Shown: positions 1-6,499 of the stretch, piece by piece
How the letters are laid out: the number at the start of each line of letters is the position of its first letter
Position numbering within the stretch: the first letter of the stretch is position 1
Assembly (NCBI GenBank): GCA_036338025.1
Contig: JAYZDB010000248.1
Coordinates: 1-13,023, forward strand
Length of the DNA: 13,023 bases
Source: JAYZDB01 sp036338025
GTDB taxonomy: Bacteria; Planctomycetota; UBA1135; UBA2386
Reading direction: 5' to 3'
The notes under the pieces: generated by a model
Database searches by the model: none
Told to the model about the DNA's origin: nothing
What the model saw: the letters and a program-made list of their open reading frames with translations, nothing else
Program-made: the position numbers and the translations under genes

Positions 1-1
1 C

Positions 2-289
2 GAGATCGTGGGGTTCTCACGAGGTCGCTTTGAGCGCGACCGGGCGACCTACCAGATCTCTGGTGAACTCAGCCATGTCAGTCCCGAACCGACCGATGAG
101 GCCCTGGAACAGGACTATCTTGAAAGCGATGCTGGGCGGCAAATCCTGCACGTGACCTACGGTTCCGTGCTCACGGATGGCGGATTCAAGGATCGCCTAC
201 TGGACAATCTCGAACGGCATGCCGACCTGCACGCGGAGTTCCTGGCTGCCCATCTCGGCAAGCACATCGCCAGACTGGAAGACCGCTAG
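2..289 (+). CDS. C-terminal fragment of a sugar-acid epimerase-like protein (possibly tagaturonate epimerase, UxaE-like); 5' end outside window
   Basis: The frame is open from the first full codon (position 2) to TAG at 287-289, so this is the last 95 residues of a longer protein. The GTG at position 8 is internal and should not be read as the start. The visible tail contains GRQILHVTYGSVLT, then FKDRLLDNLERHADLH and a final HLGKHIARL segment. From memory, the HVT-G-VLT block followed by a helical 'LxxHLGKH' end resembles the C-terminus of UxaE tagaturonate/fructuronate epimerases, which act in hexuronate catabolism. That is recall, not a search. No catalytic or metal site lies in the visible part. 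The gene converges on the HAD phosphatase gene with only 9 bp between the two stop codons. The reading frame is secure; the family name is tentative. Confidence 0.5.
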   Translation, partial: EIVGFSRGRFERDRATYQISGELSHVSPEPTDEALEQDYLESDAGRQILHVTYGSVLTDGGFKDRLLDNLERHADLHAEFLAAHLGKHIARLEDR

Positions 290-302
290 CGCCCCGAGCT
301 AG
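286..302. repeat. Short inverted repeat spanning two convergent stop codons
   Basis: CTAGC (286-290) and GCTAG (298-302) form a 5-bp perfect inverted repeat around a 7-nt GC-rich spacer. Each arm contains the TAG stop of one of the two convergent genes. There is no T-tract on either side, so it is not a typical intrinsic terminator. It could be a weak bidirectional 3' hairpin, or simply the result of two TAG codons facing each other. Confidence 0.3.
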
Positions 303-1123
303 AGAATCCCGGTAAGAGCCGCCAGATCCTTCAACACCAGATCCGGCCGCCCAGGATCCGCAGGACCAAGCTCTGCAATGTCACTCTCCGTCGCCTCGCC
401 AGTGAGCACCAGGATCGCCAGGGCGCCGGCGCGGGTCGCCATCGCCATGTCTGTCATCAAGCGGTCACCCACCATCGCGAGTTCCCCCACGGCAATACCC
501 TGCCGGTCCGCGATCTCCTCCAGCATGCCGGGATCGGGCTTGCCGAACACAGCATCGGGATCACGCCCGCAAGCAGCCCGTAGCGCCGCACAGATCGAGC
601 CACAGTCGACCAGGATCGTCGGCTCCTCGGTGGGACAGACCAGATCGGGGTGGGTCGCCAGATAGGGCAGACCACGACTGATCCACCAGGCCGCGCGGCA
701 CAAGCGCTGGTAGCTCAGTGAGGTGTCAAATCCGACCACCACCGCATCCGGGTCGGCCTCGGCACTCTCACCCACAGCAAAGCCAGCAGATTCGAAGTCG
801 GCCCGCAGAGCATCGGTTCCCAAAACGAAAAGACTGGCTACCGATGGGTGCGATTCCCTCAGCGATGCGACGGTCGAAGACACCGGTGTGCATACCTGCG
901 ACGAACTGGCCTCAATTCCGAACGCCCGGAGCTTTTCGATGTAATCCTGCCGACTGAGCGAGGTGTTGTTGGTCAGGAAGGTGTAGGAACTACCCCGCGT
1001 CTGCAGCGCTGCCAAGAAGTCCAGGGCGTCTTCATGCAGCCGTGAACCTGTGTAAACCGTGCCGTCGAGGTCCAGCACGAAATGCCGGATCTGGGCAAGT
1101 CTGGCTCGAGATTCGGAGGACAT
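299..1123 (-). CDS. HAD superfamily subfamily IIA hydrolase (NagD-like phosphatase)
   Basis: A 274-residue cytoplasmic phosphatase of the NagD/4-nitrophenylphosphatase group. These enzymes dephosphorylate small phosphometabolites, and the substrate cannot be read from sequence. HAD motif I is FVLDLDGTVY, with nucleophile Asp18 and acid/base Asp20. Motif II is TNN (51-53), motif III is Lys195 in GKPDPGM, and motif IV is GDRLMTD (219-225). The C2 cap lies between motifs II and III and carries the VVVGFDTSLSYQRL and ATHPD blocks typical of subfamily IIA. Most relatives have ATNPD, so Asn is replaced by His here. I chose ATG at 1123: it places motif I about 15 residues in, as usual, and leaves 32 bp to the upstream pilin stop. 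A longer frame to 1195 would overlap the pilin gene and add a non-conserved arginine-rich leader. The gene is probably co-transcribed with the pilin-like gene, though no functional link is apparent. Confidence 0.9.
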   Translation of the reverse strand: MSSESRARLAQIRHFVLDLDGTVYTGSRLHEDALDFLAALQTRGSSYTFLTNNTSLSRQDYIEKLRAFGIEASSSQVCTPVSSTVASLRESHPSVASLFVLGTDALRADFESAGFAVGESAEADPDAVVVGFDTSLSYQRLCRAAWWISRGLPYLATHPDLVCPTEEPTILVDCGSICAALRAACGRDPDAVFGKPDPGMLEEIADRQGIAVGELAMVGDRLMTDMAMATRAGALAILVLTGEATESDIAELGPADPGRPDLVLKDLAALTGIL

Positions 1124-1155
1124 GCGAGCATCATGACCACCTCGGCGTCGAAGGT

Positions 1156-2466
1156 CTACTCGCGATTGATCACCGGTCGGAATGCACCAACCCACATATA
1201 CTGCCCCACGTGGGTCCGCAAGGATCCCAGGACGTCATCGTCATAGGAGACCGTCGCGTAGTCACCGCTGCCCTTCAGCTTGATACTGCCGGTGCACACC
1301 AGGGCACCATAGATGTCGGAAGTCTGGCGCATCTCGAAGTCCCCCTCGACATACAACAGGCCGTTGAAACTTGAGTTGTTGCCCGCAGCCAAGGTCACTT
1401 GACCACTGACAAAGACAATTCCCGTACCGTTGAGGCCGCGCGTCGAATCAAGATCCAGGGCTGGAACCTCAACGAAGATGATCGCGTTATCCGGCACTGG
1501 ATCAGGGAATTCGTCTTGGTTCGTCACGACCAAGGTCGCCATCGATCGGAGTTCATCCCGGGACACGCCGAACACGGCCTCGATGGAATCCCCGTAGACA
1601 CTCGTCGCGGACAAGGCAGGACTGCCGGTCACCCGGTTCTTCCAGGCTGCACCCGTCGACGGTGTACCAGTCCCTACCGGGTACAAGATCCCGGCACCGG
1701 TCGAACCCCCGATCACCCGACCATAGGAATTGATTGCGCATGCCCCTCCCTCTGAGACGCAAATTGCTGCCTGGCCTGGCGGTTGCAAGGTCAGGCGGCG
1801 AACCTCTCCCTCCAAGGTAGAGATGGCGAGCACCCGGTTTGGTTGCTCATTCCACTGCTTCGTGTCGTCACGCTTCTGGTAGACATAGCCGAGACTCCGG
1901 ATCAACCAGACATTGCCAGCCCCAGAAAATCCCCGGGCTGTCGATACGTCCGCCACCTGGTACTTCCGGCGAAAAGCGAGTCGTGTGGGATCAGGATCTG
2001 ATTCGTCCTCACGCCAAACCTCGTATCTCCCCCAGATATCTTCCGCGATCTCAAACTCACGGACCAGGCCAATCACGGGATCGTCCGTATCCATGACGCG
2101 AATCAGCGCACTTGGATCTAGCAAGGGCTTGAAGTCCATGACCGGTTGGCTGGTCTGCCGGCGCATCCAGCTCAAAGCTTCCGTCAAGCCCGAGCGAGCG
2201 AATTGACGAGCCTGGGCTTCCCGACGGAATCGCACCTCGGATCGGTCCGACGCCGACTTCATCAGAATCGAACCGCTCGTGACGAGACCACCAGCTATCA
2301 CCACGAAGAGCATCGCGAGGATGATCGCGACGCCCCGTTCATCACTGCGTCGACCCTGCTCTTCAGCCCGGGAACGGCAGGCCCCGGCGTCTGGCAACAC
2401 ATGCCGTACAGGCTGTCCCAGTGTCGAGGTAGAAGATTTCATTCGTTGGATGAATCGACCTTCCAT
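1156..2466 (-). CDS. PilX-like type IV pilus minor pilin / pilus assembly protein
   Basis: A 436-residue protein with one N-terminal hydrophobic helix, GVAIILAMLFVVIAGGLVTSGSILM (residues 45-69). It follows an Arg-Gly junction and is succeeded by a charged helix (RSEVRFRREAQARQFARSGLTEAL). This is the pattern of PilX and GspK-like minor pilins, processed by prepilin peptidase or inserted by the N-terminal helix. The C-terminal third (about 325-415) is Gly/Asn-rich and predicted beta, with repeats such as GTGIVFVSGQVTL, SSFNGLLYVEGDFEM and IYGALVCTGSIKL. That resembles the right-handed beta or 'polymer-forming' tail seen on many PilX-like proteins. The start is uncertain: GTG 2514, ATG 2466 and ATG 2442 are all in frame. 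ATG 2466 has AAGG 8 nt upstream. All options leave an unusually long basic leader (at least 36 residues) before the helix. No other pilus genes are in the window. It lies 32 bp upstream of the HAD phosphatase gene on the same strand. Confidence 0.75.
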   Translation of the reverse strand: MEGRFIQRMKSSTSTLGQPVRHVLPDAGACRSRAEEQGRRSDERGVAIILAMLFVVIAGGLVTSGSILMKSASDRSEVRFRREAQARQFARSGLTEALSWMRRQTSQPVMDFKPLLDPSALIRVMDTDDPVIGLVREFEIAEDIWGRYEVWREDESDPDPTRLAFRRKYQVADVSTARGFSGAGNVWLIRSLGYVYQKRDDTKQWNEQPNRVLAISTLEGEVRRLTLQPPGQAAICVSEGGACAINSYGRVIGGSTGAGILYPVGTGTPSTGAAWKNRVTGSPALSATSVYGDSIEAVFGVSRDELRSMATLVVTNQDEFPDPVPDNAIIFVEVPALDLDSTRGLNGTGIVFVSGQVTLAAGNNSSFNGLLYVEGDFEMRQTSDIYGALVCTGSIKLKGSGDYATVSYDDDVLGSLRTHVGQYMWVGAFRPVINRE

Positions 2467-2480
2467 GCCAAATACCTTGT

Positions 2481-2503
2481 CCGGACTCCTGGAGGATGTC
2501 CGG
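2481..2503 (-). promoter_or_regulatory. Stem-loop in the leader of the PilX-like gene
   Basis: CCGGAC (2481-2486) pairs with GTCCGG (2498-2503). The stem continues with TCC/GGA after a one-base bulge (T2497), closing a TGGA loop. The arm GTCCGGAC (2479-2486) is itself an 8-bp palindrome. The element sits 15-37 nt upstream of the proposed ATG at 2466, in the transcribed leader of the pilin-like gene. If translation begins at GTG 2514 instead, it lies in the first codons. It could be an RNA hairpin affecting translation or a protein-binding dyad. The structure is visible; the function is inferred. Confidence 0.4.
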
Positions 2504-2559
2504 TTCTTGGACACCCGCTGCCAAACATCCGGTGGCGTGGGCCTGTTGATTCCTCCATG

Positions 2560-2565
2560 TATATA
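2560..2565. promoter_or_regulatory. TATATA box between divergent genes (weak -10 candidate)
   Basis: TATATA stands out in otherwise GC-rich DNA, 5 bp before the ATG of the metallo-hydrolase gene. Used on the + strand as a -10 element it would place transcription initiation at about the start codon, giving a leaderless mRNA; there is also no Shine-Dalgarno sequence before that ATG. The box is self-complementary, so it could also serve the opposite direction. I found no good -35 at 16-18 bp on either strand. Confidence 0.25.
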
Positions 2566-2570
2566 GAGTC

Positions 2571-3344
2571 ATGCACGTCCTTCCTCTCGCATCTGGCAGC
2601 CAGGGCAACAGCTTGCTGGTGCAATCGGGTGACACCAGGCTGGTAGTCGACATCGGTCTCGCCATTGGTGAGTTCGAAACCCGCCTGATGATGGCCGAGC
2701 TTGACCCGCGCGAGATTACCGCCGTACTGATGACGCACCGGCACCGTGATCACATCCGTGGTATCGCTGATTTCTGTCGCCGGTACCGTACCCCCGTGTA
2801 TGGAACTCGCCGAACCCTACGATCGCTGTGCAACAAGCTGGATCGACGGCTACACCAAATCGAGGCGGATCGCCCCTTCGAAATCCACGGCGTCAACGTC
2901 CACGCGATCGGTCTCAGCCACGATGCGCCTGAAACCGTCGGTTACCGTTTCACTGACGGCCGTTACCGATTTGGATACGCTACCGACCTCGGTTGCGATG
3001 ACGGCAGACTCTCCGAAGTGTTCGTCCGCCTGGATGCGCTGTTCCTCGAGTTCAATTACGACCCCGAGATGCTGCAAGGCGGACCCTATCCTCAGCAGTT
3101 GCGAGACCGGATCGCTTCAGACCGTGGTCACCTCAGCAACCAGCAGGCGGCTGCCCTGGTGGCGCGGCTCGACCAGGACCGGTTGCAGCGCCTGTGGCTC
3201 GCACACCTAAGCCGGAAAAACAACCGTCCCGAGCTCGCCCTGGAGGCGGCGCAGAGCGCCCTCTGCGCCGGCAGCACGACCACCGTAGAGATCGCCGCAC
3301 AAGACCGACCATCCAATCCCTGGCGCGCAGACAGCCCTACCTGA
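2571..3344 (+). CDS. MBL-fold metallo-hydrolase, WalJ/YycJ type
   Basis: A 257-residue cytoplasmic metallo-beta-lactamase-fold hydrolase. The N-terminus (HVLPLASGSQGNSLLVQ) is the family's characteristic 'LASGSxGNS' opening, which fixes ATG 2571 as the start. The metal-binding motif is THRHRDH (His56, His58, Asp60, His61). Further ligands are probably His117 (LSHDAP), Asp139 (ATDLG) and His212 (LAHLS). The block LEFNYDPEMLQGGPYPQQLRDRI...DRGHLSN (160-190) is typical of the WalJ/YycJ/VicX branch, proposed to be 5'-3' exonucleases linked to DNA or RNA metabolism. A precise substrate is not established here. There is no signal peptide. The gene is divergent from the pilin-like gene and converges on sppA with an 8-bp 3' overlap (3337-3344). 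No clear ribosome binding site precedes the ATG. Confidence 0.88.
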   Translation: MHVLPLASGSQGNSLLVQSGDTRLVVDIGLAIGEFETRLMMAELDPREITAVLMTHRHRDHIRGIADFCRRYRTPVYGTRRTLRSLCNKLDRRLHQIEADRPFEIHGVNVHAIGLSHDAPETVGYRFTDGRYRFGYATDLGCDDGRLSEVFVRLDALFLEFNYDPEMLQGGPYPQQLRDRIASDRGHLSNQQAAALVARLDQDRLQRLWLAHLSRKNNRPELALEAAQSALCAGSTTTVEIAAQDRPSNPWRADSPT

Positions 3345-5172
3345 AGACCATGCCCTCGGGCATCATCGCCCAGACGCGAGTCGGACGATCGCCCTCCAGC
3401 GCATCCAGCAAGATCCGCAGAGCTGGTTCAAACGCTCCTGCGCGCCGTGCCACCAGTTGCAACGCCGTACCTGGCAACAGGGCTTTCACGCCCATCATGT
3501 CACCCACCAGCGAGGAGAACATGTCGGCGGGGCTGGGGAGGTGCGTGATCTCAAACTCATCGTCAATCCCAGCCTCCTTGGCGACCATCGCAAGCGCCGC
3601 GTCCAAGCCTCCGACCTTGTCGACCAACTTGTTGGCGATCGCCTGCTCGCCCGACCACACCCGACCGCCAGCGATCTTCAGGACGTCAGCAACCGGGATC
3701 TTGCGCGACGCGCTGACGTGCGCCGTGAACCGATCGTAGACCTGGTTGACGTTGTTCTGCATCACGGCCCGCTGATCGTCCGTCCAGATGTTCTCCATCG
3801 ACATGAAGCCCGCACCCGAATCGAGGCCGATGATCTCCTCGCGGACACCTACGCGTCGCATCAAGGCACCCAGGCTCGGCTTCATCCCGAAGACGCCGAT
3901 GGAACCGGTCACGGTGCCGGCCTCCGCGAAGATCGGGCGACCGATACAAGTGACGTAGTAGCCACCCGAAGCCGCCACGCTGCCCATCGAAAACACCACG
4001 GGCTTGGCCTCCGCCAGTTCCTTGAGCGCGAGCAGGATCGCCTCACTGGCGGTCGCGGAACCCCCAGGTGAATTGATCCGGACCACCACGCCCTGCACAT
4101 CCTTGTCCTTCACCAGCTCCCGGACCTGCTTCACGACCGGGCCCGACACGATGCTACCTGCAACCCTCGATGTGCCATCCACGATCTGTCCAGACAGGTG
4201 CAAGACCACCAGACCCTTCTCGATCTTTGTCTCTTCGGTCTTCGGGTTGAGCAGGTTGGTCATCATGGTGAGGAAGTTCACGGACTTCTTCTTGGACTTC
4301 TGGTGCATGACGTCGCGGAATCGCATGTCCTGCTTGCCCATCACCTTCTTGAGGGCCCTCTTGGCTCCGACCCACGGGACAAGGTCATCGACGAGGCCTG
4401 CAGCCTTCGCCTCTTGCGCTGTAAACAAGCGCTGCGCCTGCATGCCTCGAACCTTGGCGCTCGCCATCTTGCGGCCGGTAGCGATCCTGTTCACGACCGC
4501 TGCGTTCATCTTCTCAAGCATGTCTTCGTAATGCTTACGAAGGTGCTTGCTCATGCTGGACAAGAGATAGGGCTCGACGGCGCCCTTGAAGTCCCCACAA
4601 CGGACTACGTCCATCTTGACGCCGAGGAGATCGAGGGCATCTTTCATGAACATCACGGACATCGACGCCGAGGGGATTTCCACACCTCCCATGTCAGCGA
4701 GGAGGACACGATCGCACATCGAAGCGATCTGCATCTGGCCGCTGCCCGCGTTCTCCAGGTAGGCGACGAGGTACTTGCCCGACTTGCGCACCTTGCGCAA
4801 CGCCCTGTCGACCTCCGCCATCTGGGCATTGTTCATGCCCACGGCGCCCGAGAGATCGAACAGGACCTGTTTCGTCGTCTGATCGTAGACGAGCTCCTCA
4901 AACTGATCGATCAAGTCATAGAAACCCTTGGGCTTGCCGCCTCCGCCGCCCATCAACAGACTGGTCAGATCCGCACCGGCTTCGGGAAGATCAGCAAATT
5001 GACCCTTCAGATGCAGGTAACCAATCGCCGGGTCGATGGCCGCTGCGGACTTCTTGGAAGCCTCCTTCAGCGCAGACTTGCCCTGGGCAGCGGTCTTGGT
5101 CGCGGCTCCCTGCGCAAACAGCGGAACAACGACAAGTCCTGTGACGAGAGCCAATTGCAGAGTACGGATCAT
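3337..5172 (-). CDS. sppA: Signal peptide peptidase SppA, 67K (long) type
   Basis: A 611-residue serine protease of family S49 in the two-domain SppA-67K form. It acts at the periplasmic face of the inner membrane to degrade released signal peptides and membrane remnants. Residues 1-22 form a signal peptide or N-terminal anchor (short positive start, then a Leu/Val-rich core). The N-terminal S49 repeat (about 90-280) holds the catalytic lysine Lys196 in CGDFKGAVEPYL. The C-terminal repeat (about 320-540) holds the nucleophile Ser402 in SMGSVAASGGYYV, preceded by VVVRINSPGGS. Both residues of the Ser/Lys dyad are therefore present (E. coli equivalents Lys209 and Ser409), and the length matches the E. 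coli enzyme. A Gly5 run (75-79) and a Lys-rich linker (about 292-297) are local oddities. ATG 5172 has AGGA about 7 nt upstream. A promoter candidate lies at 5252-5280. The 3' end overlaps the convergent metallo-hydrolase gene by 8 bp. Confidence 0.93.
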   Translation of the reverse strand: MIRTLQLALVTGLVVVPLFAQGAATKTAAQGKSALKEASKKSAAAIDPAIGYLHLKGQFADLPEAGADLTSLLMGGGGGKPKGFYDLIDQFEELVYDQTTKQVLFDLSGAVGMNNAQMAEVDRALRKVRKSGKYLVAYLENAGSGQMQIASMCDRVLLADMGGVEIPSASMSVMFMKDALDLLGVKMDVVRCGDFKGAVEPYLLSSMSKHLRKHYEDMLEKMNAAVVNRIATGRKMASAKVRGMQAQRLFTAQEAKAAGLVDDLVPWVGAKRALKKVMGKQDMRFRDVMHQKSKKKSVNFLTMMTNLLNPKTEETKIEKGLVVLHLSGQIVDGTSRVAGSIVSGPVVKQVRELVKDKDVQGVVVRINSPGGSATASEAILLALKELAEAKPVVFSMGSVAASGGYYVTCIGRPIFAEAGTVTGSIGVFGMKPSLGALMRRVGVREEIIGLDSGAGFMSMENIWTDDQRAVMQNNVNQVYDRFTAHVSASRKIPVADVLKIAGGRVWSGEQAIANKLVDKVGGLDAALAMVAKEAGIDDEFEITHLPSPADMFSSLVGDMMGVKALLPGTALQLVARRAGAFEPALRILLDALEGDRPTRVWAMMPEGMVFR

Positions 5173-5251
5173 GGGTGTCCTGATGGGGAAAACGGCAAGA
5201 TTGTGGCCGGAGAAGCTGGGCGTGGGGAAATCGCGAGGTGGCCAGTTCAGA

Positions 5252-5280
5252 ATTGTATCGGTCGAAGAAAACGGTGACAG
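5252..5280 (-). promoter_or_regulatory. Candidate sigma-70-type promoter for sppA
   Basis: Read on the minus strand, CTGTCA (5275-5280; 4 of 6 to TTGACA) is followed by a 17-bp spacer and TACAAT (5252-5257; 5 of 6 to TATAAT). Transcription would begin near 5245, giving a leader of about 70 nt before the sppA ATG at 5172. The position fits, in the 187-bp gap behind the acetyltransferase gene. It is supported by pattern only. Confidence 0.5.
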
Positions 5281-5313
5281 AAAGACCTAAGAGTATTCGT
5301 CTGGGTTCGTTCC

Positions 5314-5341
5314 GTCTGGTCAAACTACCCTGACCCCAGAC
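5314..5341 (-). terminator. Hairpin downstream of the GNAT gene, no T-tract
   Basis: GTCTGG (5314-5319) pairs with CCAGAC (5336-5341). Inside this, TCA (5320-5322) pairs with TGA (5331-5333), with a two-base bulge and an 8-nt loop. The hairpin begins 18 nt after the stop codon of the acetyltransferase gene. No T-run follows on the minus strand, so it is not a classical intrinsic terminator, though it could protect a 3' end. A second GTCTGGG copy (5299-5305) could compete for the same partner. Confidence 0.3.
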
Positions 5342-5359
5342 TTTGCGTCGATCTCAAGG

Positions 5360-6385
5360 TCAGAACGCGTCCGTGTCTCCAATGCTGTAATACCAGTGAT
5401 CACGGATCCAATCCGGTTCTAGCGCGCGGTCATAGATCTTCACGCAGAGATTGAATGGGCTGTCCTCGCTGACGAATCCATGCGCCTCGAGCAACTGGAA
5501 GTGCGGATGCCACGGCGGCACCCACAATTCGACGCGTTGCTGTCCAACGGTACGAGCACGCTCCACGGCGTGGCTGATCAAGCGAACCGCCGCTCCCGAG
5601 TCACTCGATGGCACCAAGTACTCAACCAAGGCCTCAATCGGTGGACCAGTCCAGTTGTCTCGCGCGATGTAGAGACCGCGCAGTTCATCTTCCTGGTCGA
5701 GCAGACCGAACATTTGATGATGTCCGAACGGGCAATCGAGGTAGCGCCAGTTGAGGAACTGAGCGTCCCGGATGGTAGCCATACCCACATCGGGACCGAT
5801 TCGAGACCACAGGCGATCGACACGGTCATCGCAACGATCCAGCTCAACAACAGAACCGGTTTCGTCGGCGCCAATCCCAACCTCAGCATCCTCGGTCTTG
5901 TCAAACAGGTTGCGGCCGAGAGTCACGACGGGCGCATGTACGGGACAGTACTTGAGGATCCGAACTCCGATCCGGTAGGCCTTCTTGTTGGGAAAGCCAT
6001 AGCCATAGGCGTGGTTCTCAGGAATACCGTACTGTTCAAAGTACCGCTTCGCGACTTTCAGAAAGAGCCCTTCCGCCTTGAGCCCACGCCGGTACTCAGC
6101 GCGCACCATCGAGTCCACGCCCTGCCCACAGGTACGTTCCCGGCCATCGACCTGGACGCGATACGGGATACACGCATAGTGACCGACAACGCGACCGTCC
6201 GGCACCTCCGCGATCACGATTTCGTTACCGGCAGGGTTCTGCTCGTAGATCCACTGCCATTCTTCCAAGGTCCGCGGCGAGTAGCCGGGATCACCCTCTG
6301 TGAACACCTCGTTCAACAGATCGACCACCCTGGGCCCATCGCCCGGACGGTAGTTTCGAATTGTCACGTCTTCGACATTCGACAT
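5360..6385 (-). CDS. GNAT-family N-acetyltransferase, two-lobed (341 aa)
   Basis: A 341-residue soluble protein, twice the length of a single GNAT domain. The N-terminal lobe (about 7-145) reads as an Acetyltransf_9-like domain: VTIRNYRPGDGPRVVDLLNEVF forms the first strand and helix, VVGHYACIPYRVQVDG the central strands, and VRAEYRRGLKAEGLFLKVAKRYFE the region around the acetyl-CoA pyrophosphate loop. A middle segment has FLNWRYLDCPF (210-220), a 'WRY' block common in large GNATs of polysaccharide or surface-modification loci. The C-terminal lobe (about 247-315) is a second GNAT-like half, with a helix SGAAVRLISHAVERA and a strand QRVELWVPP. The tail WYYSIGDTDAF is typical of this subgroup. 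The acceptor substrate is unknown. ATG 6385 has AGGA 8 nt upstream. The gene lies 114 bp after guaA on the same strand, behind a candidate terminator and promoter, so it is probably its own unit. Confidence 0.8.
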   Translation of the reverse strand: MSNVEDVTIRNYRPGDGPRVVDLLNEVFTEGDPGYSPRTLEEWQWIYEQNPAGNEIVIAEVPDGRVVGHYACIPYRVQVDGRERTCGQGVDSMVRAEYRRGLKAEGLFLKVAKRYFEQYGIPENHAYGYGFPNKKAYRIGVRILKYCPVHAPVVTLGRNLFDKTEDAEVGIGADETGSVVELDRCDDRVDRLWSRIGPDVGMATIRDAQFLNWRYLDCPFGHHQMFGLLDQEDELRGLYIARDNWTGPPIEALVEYLVPSSDSGAAVRLISHAVERARTVGQQRVELWVPPWHPHFQLLEAHGFVSEDSPFNLCVKIYDRALEPDWIRDHWYYSIGDTDAF

Positions 6386-6419
6386 ATGGTGAATCCTACC
6401 CTGGAGGAATCCTGATGGT

Positions 6420-6449
6420 CCTATCTGCTCGGCTAGCCGCCACAGTCAA
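6420..6449 (-). promoter_or_regulatory. Candidate promoter for the GNAT gene with a palindrome in the spacer
   Basis: On the minus strand TTGACT (6444-6449; 5 of 6 to consensus -35) is followed after 18 bp by GATAGG (6420-6425; 3 of 6 to -10). The spacer contains a perfect 10-bp palindrome, CGGCTAGCCG (6430-6439), where an operator would block polymerase. The -10 is weak, so this is a modest candidate. The leader would be about 30 nt. Confidence 0.3.
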
Positions 6450-6476
6450 GCAGACTCTCGCCCACCACGGCCTGGC

Positions 6477-6493
6477 AAAAGCTGTCCGACAGC
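6477..6493 (-). terminator. Candidate intrinsic terminator after guaA
   Basis: Seven nt beyond the guaA stop, the minus strand reads GCTGT-CGG-ACAGC (6481-6493) followed directly by TTTT (6477-6480). It is a 5-bp perfect stem with a 3-nt loop and a short T-tract. The stem is short for an efficient terminator, but its position immediately after the last gene of the guaBA operon is right. Confidence 0.4.
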
Positions 6494-6499
6494 ACCGGG

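Noticed and set aside
299..1195. Longer HAD phosphatase starting at 1195
   Set aside because: The extra 24 residues are not family-like and overlap the end of the upstream pilin gene. ATG 1123 fits the family N-terminus.
4198..5277. Long open frame (359 codons) on the plus strand opposite sppA
   Set aside because: It lies antisense to a gene with a clear family assignment and intact catalytic residues. Long antisense frames are expected in GC-rich coding DNA, and its translation shows no recognisable domain.
5480..6415. Open frame (311 codons) on the plus strand opposite the GNAT gene
   Set aside because: It is fully antisense to the acetyltransferase gene and shows no family features.
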